NCBI GenBank assembly: GCA_013396655.1 | Contig: WBMV01007615.1 | Location: forward strand, 286,924-350,923 | Length of the DNA stretch: 64,000 nucleotides | Direction of reading: 5' to 3' | From: Campylorhamphus procurvoides | Lineage: Eukaryota; Chordata; Aves; Passeriformes; Dendrocolaptidae | Part shown: positions 59,030 to 64,000 of the stretch, piece by piece | Layout: the number at the start of each line of letters is the position of its first letter | Numbering within the stretch: position 1 is the first letter of the stretch | Notes under the pieces: generated by a model | Seen by the model: only the letters and a program-made list of their open reading frames with translations | Database searches by the model: none | Told to the model about the DNA's origin: nothing | Position numbers and translations under genes: made by a program

Positions 59030-59640
59030 TACTCTCACGAAACGCTGCGGGGACACTCACCGGGAGGGGACAGGCGCCCGTCCTCGCGGTGTCCCGGCAC
59101 CGAGGGGAGCCCCGTCGAGCGGCCGTGACGCCACCAAGCCCAAATTCCCTCCCAGCCAATCCGCGAGGCCCGGCCGCACGTCGTCAGCCCGCGCTGGCCA
59201 ATGAGCTGCGGCCCCGGCGGGATCCCCTCGACGGCTCGAGGTGCCCGCGGGGCTGTGCAGGGTCTCCGGGGACCCCCCGCCCCGCCGGGCACCCCAGGGT
59301 GGCATCCCGGGGCACGGGGAGGGGATGGCACCCCCGGGGAGCGCTGGGACAGCTCCAGGGGGGATCGGTCACGCCGTCCCCGAGGTCATACACGGGGGTG
59401 TGGGAGCGGGTGAGGCCTTCTCAGCAAGGTGGAGATGCGAGGGGCAGAGCCCCAAACAAGAGGCGGGGTGTTGCCGCGACCCCAACCAAAACCTCAACGC
59501 CCCTGGGGGGTGCGGGAGAAGCCGCCCCCGCACACTTGCGGGCGGAGCAGGGCCGGCCCACGCGTGGGTGCCCCCGCCCGCCCCTGCTCCGCCCGGCGCG
59601 GGTCTCCGTCCCGGCTCTTTGGTTGGGCCGGGGAGTCTGT
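59030..59640 (+). promoter_or_regulatory. CpG island 2 with two CCAAT boxes, candidate plus-strand promoter
   Basis: CCAAT boxes lie at 59156-59160 and 59198-59202, with a TGACG site at 59126, in a CpG-rich block. Both CCAAT boxes read in the plus direction, favouring a start near 59250-59300 on the plus strand. No coding exon with recognisable similarity follows within the window. Confidence 0.5.
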
Positions 59641-60120
59641 ACTTCGGGATTATTCATCTCCTGCAAGTTTTTTGTTAGGCGGCCCTGAAAGGCCTCAAAG
59701 GCTGGGAACACCATTCTAATTACGGGGAAGCACAGCTTATTTAGAAGATAAAAAGAGACTTGTAGTCTCATAACAGCTTCTTATATCCGTCAAATAAGGA
59801 TCTCTAATGACGGGGTGAGAGCCAGTGAATGCCTAAAACAAACTAAAAAAAAGGAGCGAAAATAAAGCAGCCAGGGGCTTAAGATATATTAAATTACCCT
59901 GATTAGGAATTTAGGCCGTGGCTCGAGTCTGCTGGAGAGGCTGGCGAGGGGGGGGGGACGGAAAGTGCTGCTATTCATTTCTGGGGAGAGGGGTCAGTAG
60001 GTCGGAGGAGTTCACAGGGCCTGGCTCTATTCTTATGCTAACAGAGAATACAAGCGCTGGCCTGGAAAATAGAAATGAATTTGCAATAATCCGAGCCCCT
60101 CTGTTTGCAAGGCGAGCGGC
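59641..60120. promoter_or_regulatory. AT-rich block between CpG islands 2 and 3
   Basis: Contains GGGATTATTCATCTCC at 59646, TTCTAATTACGG at 59713, CTTATTTAGAAG at 59736, AAAATAAAG at 59860, ATATATTAAATTA at 59884 and GAATTTGCAATAATCCG at 60075. Non-coding in every frame. It looks like a conserved developmental element, from composition only. Confidence 0.4.
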
Positions 60121-61640
60121 TCTATAGCTAATTGCAGCCCGGCCTCCCCCGCCTCATTGCGGACAGTTGTAACGATGCATGGGAGATTAGAGCCCGAGGG
60201 GTTTTGGGGGGAAATTTAAGCCGTCTCCCCCCCTCCCTTCCCTCTGCCCGACGGTGAAATATTCCGGGGCAGGCGGTGGTGTTTGGGCTGGCTCTGCTCG
60301 CAGGGAGCGGGGCCAGCCAACTTCTTGAACTTCCCCGGAGCCGCGCAAGGGAGCGGCCGCCGGGCAGCGCGATGTGCCGGGGGAGGGAAGGGGGTCGGCT
60401 CTGTGCGTCTCCGAGGATGGTGGGGGCGGGAGTGGGGGAAGGCAGTGCAGGTCCCAGAGACGGGGGGACCCCCATTGAGCTGCCGGTGACAAGCAGTAAA
60501 TCGGGGAAGAATAGCGCATGGAAACGCGCCGTCGGGGCCGCTGGCCGGCCCTACAGCTGCCGCCCCGTCTCGCCGCCATCAGAGCCACCGTCTCCCTAGT
60601 GGGATGCCCGGCTCCCGCTCTGCACACCGACGCCTCCCGCCTCGCACCCGAGGGGTCCCTTCCTGCACCCCAGGGGTCCTTCCCACACCCGAAAGGTCCC
60701 TCCCGCACATGGCAGGGTCCCGCCGCCCCCCTCCCCGAGCACGCCCCGTCGGTGGCTCGGCGGCCGCAGGCTGTTTCAGGACCCTGGACAGGGGCGGGGC
60801 CGCCGTCGGGGCGCGGCGCCGCCGGGTCCCCGCGCGTTCCCCGGACACGTCCCGCTGCGCCGAGGAAGGGGGGTCCTCCCCGGTCCGGTCCAGTCTTGAC
60901 CTCTAGCCTTCTTTTCCCCACGTTACAGGGCTGGGATCACCCCCACGGTAGCCACCAAGCCCCGGGGCCGCAGTGTGGGCACGGACCACGGTTTGGCAGT
61001 GGGTCGGAGCCCACTCCAACACAAACGCACCCTTCTACGAGGGGAAACCGTGTATAGGGGACGAAAATGCAGCCGAGGGGCTGTTTTAATGAGTATCGAA
61101 TGGCTGGGCCAGCCTCCGCCGCCCTTGCCGGTATGTGGGCTGCTCCCGGTGCTGGGGACGGTGCGGACTTCCCACCGTGCCCCGACGGTGAAACGGGGTG
61201 GCAGAGACCCGGGGTCGTCCTGCCTGATCCTACCGACAAAGAACCGGTCCTGTTGCCAGAAATAGAGCCCTCTTTCGTTAACCTCCTCTTACCCTCCTCC
61301 TCCTCCTCGCCTCTGGCTGGCCCCAGCGCTGGAGCCAGAGATGCTCCGGGTGAGGGCTGTGCCTGGAGCTGGCGGCACGAGGCGGTGACAGCCTTGGACC
61401 GAGACTGGGACCAGCTCCGCAGAGCCGGGACAGACCCTGCGCCCCGCGTCGCCCTTGCAACAATTCTGCCGAGGGCTCCAAACTTTGCCCGGCAGTTCAG
61501 GACTGTCTCTGCCGTCCTGATCCTGAAGGAATCGGGCACAGGGGGATAGAGAGCAGGTTCGGGGGCTGCTGCGGGCCGGAGCTGCCGGGGCCGCCCTGGC
61601 TGCGGCAGGTCTCAGGGTCTTCATAAATCACTTTTTCAGA
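60121..61640. promoter_or_regulatory. CpG island 3
   Basis: GC-rich and CpG-dense from about 60130 to 61600, the longest of the set. It contains tandem-like CCCGAGGGGTCC / CCCCAGGGGTCC / CCCGAAAGGTCC segments at 60648-60692. Several frames exceed 150 residues on both strands, but none has a domain and they overlap antisense, so I treat them as non-coding. Confidence 0.6.
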
Positions 61641-62324
61641 CTCTTGAAATTCTCTTACTCGAGACTGAAATTAAAAAGATTATTCCTGTAAGTGGCACAC
61701 GCTGGACAGAGTCATCCACGCTCGGCATTGTCCGTGCCACGGGGCTTCTCCTGGAGCCTTCACTTAACACTTGTCGTTTTGAACGGCACAACCTCCGAAT
61801 TTTATCCAGCGGGATGTTCTGAAGGACTGCCTAAGCCTAACAAAATTGTATTTCAGGTACATTTAAAAAAAAAATTAAAAAGCTTAAAACCCACACACAT
61901 ACAAAAAACATACACACAATAATTAAAAAAATATAAAAGAACGGTGTTTCTAATTTCCAATGGTATATTGAGTTGCTGAAAAAAAGAGGCGGCATTATTT
62001 GCAATAATAATCTATTAACTGGATTTGGGAAGAATTTTCAGCAGAAAAAAAATTATTACGGGGCTGCTCTGTGAATTTTTGCTCTCCCGAGAACATACGG
62101 GGAAAAGATATACTCGAGGTTTTAAAAATTGTTTTGGAGAACAAATTTGTCGTCGCTTTCATCTCCTCTGTGTGGGACACGGAGATGAGACAGCACTATT
62201 TAATTTCTCCACACCGGCCGGAGTTTGGGTTTCCCCCCTTCCCAAAACAACGCTCGGTCCGACCCTGCACCCTCTCCCCGCCTTGTCTTTCCCGGCCAGA
62301 AATAAACCACCGAGGCAGAGAAAA
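61641..62324. other. AT-rich stretch between islands 3 and 4
   Basis: A-rich low complexity at 61864-61940, then GGCATTATTTGCAATAATAATC at about 61991, which resembles the repeat unit that follows at 62325. No gene recognised. Confidence 0.5.
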
Positions 62325-62473
62325 GCGGACTTATTTGTTAGAATAAAAATCGGGCTTATTTAAAGGAAGAAAAAATCGTGTTTATTTGCAAGAATAAAGA
62401 GCGTGTTTCTTTTCAAGAATAAAAATCGGATTTATTTACGAGACCAAAAAGCCGGTTTCTTTGCAGAGCGGGG
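62325..62473. repeat. 25/26-bp degenerate tandem repeat with AATAAA on both strands
   Basis: Six units start at 62325, 62351, 62377, 62402, 62427 and 62452. Each begins CG-purine-rich, then TTTATTT (or TTTCTTT), then a G/C-A-A-G core and AATAAAAAT. Units therefore carry TTTATT and AATAAA as an inverted pair. Plus-strand AATAAA occurs at 62342, 62393 and 62418; minus-strand AATAAA (TTTATT) at 62381 and 62431. Confidence 0.85.
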
Positions 62474-63780
62474 ACCCGCTGTTCTGGGAGGTGTGATACT
62501 GGGGGCTGTGCCGAGGCTCGGGGGCACGCAGGAGAAAGGGGGTGCTTTCCCTGCCGACTCTCCCCTAAATAGGAGTGGGGGTCATTCTCCAGCGGGTCCC
62601 TTCGGGCTGCGGAGCAGCCGCTGTGAGGAGCGCCGGGGGCCCGCACCAAACCCCGCACCCACAGTGCTAGGGCGCTTCTCCCTCTGTGTCATCGCAGTCG
62701 TGCGGGAATTTTGGGTGGGGGAAGCCAAAGGTGCCCAGGAAGTGTCCCTCCTTCCCCACTGAGGGTGGATTGCCCCACGGATGCGTTTTCCCCTGCCCGC
62801 GGCCCGTCGCGGGCTGTTCGCCCGTCCTTCTCGCAAGGACGGGAGAGCTGTTCCCCTTTCAACGAAAACCCGGGAGGGTGACAGCGGGGCGCCCTGAGAT
62901 GTCCCCCTCGCAGCAGGGCGGCCCGCGTGGGAGGGAAGCCCGGCCAGAGGGGATCCCTCCATCTCAGCTGGGAGCGAGGGCGGCGGCCTCCCCCGCACCC
63001 CCCTTCCATGGGTCACCCCGCGGCCGGATGCGCCCCACGGATGCCCGAGGTGTGTGCAGACACCCCCCGCTCCGGTAAACACACGCGTGTGCGGGGGACA
63101 CACAGATCCCACATACACACACCCATCAGGTGGATTACCTGGGGACATAATACGGGGCGGGGAGGCAACACGCGTGTGCGGACATGCACGGGGCGGCACA
63201 TGCAGAGGTCGCGGACACACCCGTGTCCACAGACGGACACGGACACCGGGTTCACGGCCGTCGTTTGCAAACGCACCCTCACAGGCTGCACCCCGGCCGC
63301 CCCCCAGCTCCGGAAGGCGTAGGGAACCCTCAGCCCGACCCGTGCTCCCCCCCTGTATCTTCCCTCCTGAAATTCAGCGGCTCAGTCTCTCCCTTTCCCT
63401 CCACCCACCCCACGCAATTAAAGGTGGCGGCGGAGCGGGGCTGCCAGCGGCGGCGGCTGAGGGCCCTCCGCCCGCTCTTTTCCCTGCGCCAGGTGAAAGA
63501 ATACAGAAATAGGTGAACAAAACAGAAATAGCCCCAAAAAACCACTGCCCGAGGTTTGTCTTTATTTATTCCTGCGTGTCCTTGTGCCCTGCAGTCCCAG
63601 GCCGCGCTGGACGAGCCGGGTACCCGGCGAGGCAGCCCCAGTGGCGGCTCGGCGGCCCGGGGGGTGAGAGAGGGTGATGGGGTCCCACTGTCGGCGGCGG
63701 GGGGCGCGGGGAGCCGCAGGTGCTGCCGGCGGGAGAGACCCGCAATGGCTGTTTGGGTGTTGCATTAAAGCACGCTGCAG
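62470..63780. promoter_or_regulatory. CpG island 4
   Basis: CpG-dense from about 62470 to 63780 and again at the right edge. It includes CACACG/GGACAC-rich text at 63050-63260 with two copies of ACACGCGTGTGCGG (63081-63094 and 63168-63181). No coding frame with recognisable similarity. Confidence 0.6.
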
Positions 63781-63817
63781 TGCGCACACTGCGGCCCCTC
63801 CCCCCGCAATCTGCCTG

Positions 63818-63867
63818 TATGCTAATGACATGCAAAGCGACTCATTTGCATGTTTATCTCTGTCAAT
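63818..63867. promoter_or_regulatory. Octamer (POU-type) motif cluster
   Basis: TATGCTAAT (63818-63826), ATGCAAA (63830-63836) and ATTTGCAT (63844-63851, a perfect octamer in reverse) occur in 34 bases, followed by TGTTTAT (63851-63857, forkhead-like). They lie in a short AT-rich patch inside CpG-rich DNA. The combination is typical of POU-factor enhancers or promoters. Confidence 0.55.
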
Positions 63868-63950
63868 GGGCAAGCGTGGCGGGCGCGGTAATACGTTTCC
63901 TACCGTGGCGTTGAGGCCTCCCCCCGCCCCTCACCCCTCACCGCCCCGCC

Positions 63951-63979
63951 GGGCAGGGCAGGGCAGGGCCAGGCAGGGC
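63951..63979 (+). repeat. (GGGCA)n short tandem repeat
   Basis: GGGCAGGGCAGGGCAGGGCC then AGGCAGGG: at least four G-triplets at regular five-base spacing, so the plus strand could form a G-quadruplex. It sits at the right edge in CpG island sequence. Confidence 0.75.
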
Positions 63980-64000
63980 GCTATTCCAGCCCCACCGCCC

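Noticed and set aside
60187..60921. 244-residue minus frame overlapping long plus frames
   Set aside because: Low-complexity R/G/P-rich translation and antisense overlap with equal-length frames indicate chance.
62325..62473. Evenly spaced repeats considered as a CRISPR-like array
   Set aside because: Units are contiguous and degenerate with no unique spacers, and the DNA is vertebrate.

Overview
This window is vertebrate nuclear DNA, most likely from a bird. The evidence is multi-exon genes with canonical GT-AG introns, short introns (mostly 0.2-0.8 kb), two 3'-end fragments of CR1-type LINEs (the dominant avian/reptilian repeat), very few other transposons, and the gene pair TICRR/RHCG, which are also neighbours on human chromosome 15q26.1. 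I see no bacterial, viral or CRISPR features. Species cannot be told from the sequence.

Layout. (1) Positions 1-12787, minus strand: exons 1-19 of TICRR (Treslin), the replication-origin firing factor. The first ~85 codons and the start codon fall in a 276-base run of N (12788-13063); the 3' exons lie beyond the left edge. I could place every visible splice junction, and all phases are consistent. (2) 13064-18157: divergent intergenic spacer of about 5 kb between two head-to-head genes, with a CR1 fragment. (3) 18158-26207, plus strand: a complete RHCG gene (Rh family C glycoprotein, ammonia channel), 10 coding exons, 459 residues, with a poly(A) signal at 26416. Its last intron is collapsed to 21 bases around a single N, which looks like an assembly error. 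(4) 26.4-64 kb: nearly 38 kb with no convincing protein-coding gene. It holds two minisatellites or microsatellites, one CR1 fragment, several AT-rich islands dense in TAAT/GATTA homeodomain-type motifs set in GC-rich sequence, and four CpG-island-like blocks from 57.3 kb to the right edge.

How it fits together. The two genes are unrelated in function (DNA replication licensing/firing versus renal/epithelial ammonia transport); they share only the divergent spacer. In human the sequence beyond the 3' end of RHCG leads to the miR-9-3 host gene and then POLG. No miR-9 hairpin is present here, so the gene-poor right half is best read, as inference, as the regulatory flank of that neural microRNA locus, with CpG islands that may include its promoter. 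The most unusual sequence features are a 25/26-bp tandem repeat whose units carry AATAAA on both strands (62325-62473), with an outlying copy at about 61990, and an octamer (POU-type) cluster at 63818-63867.
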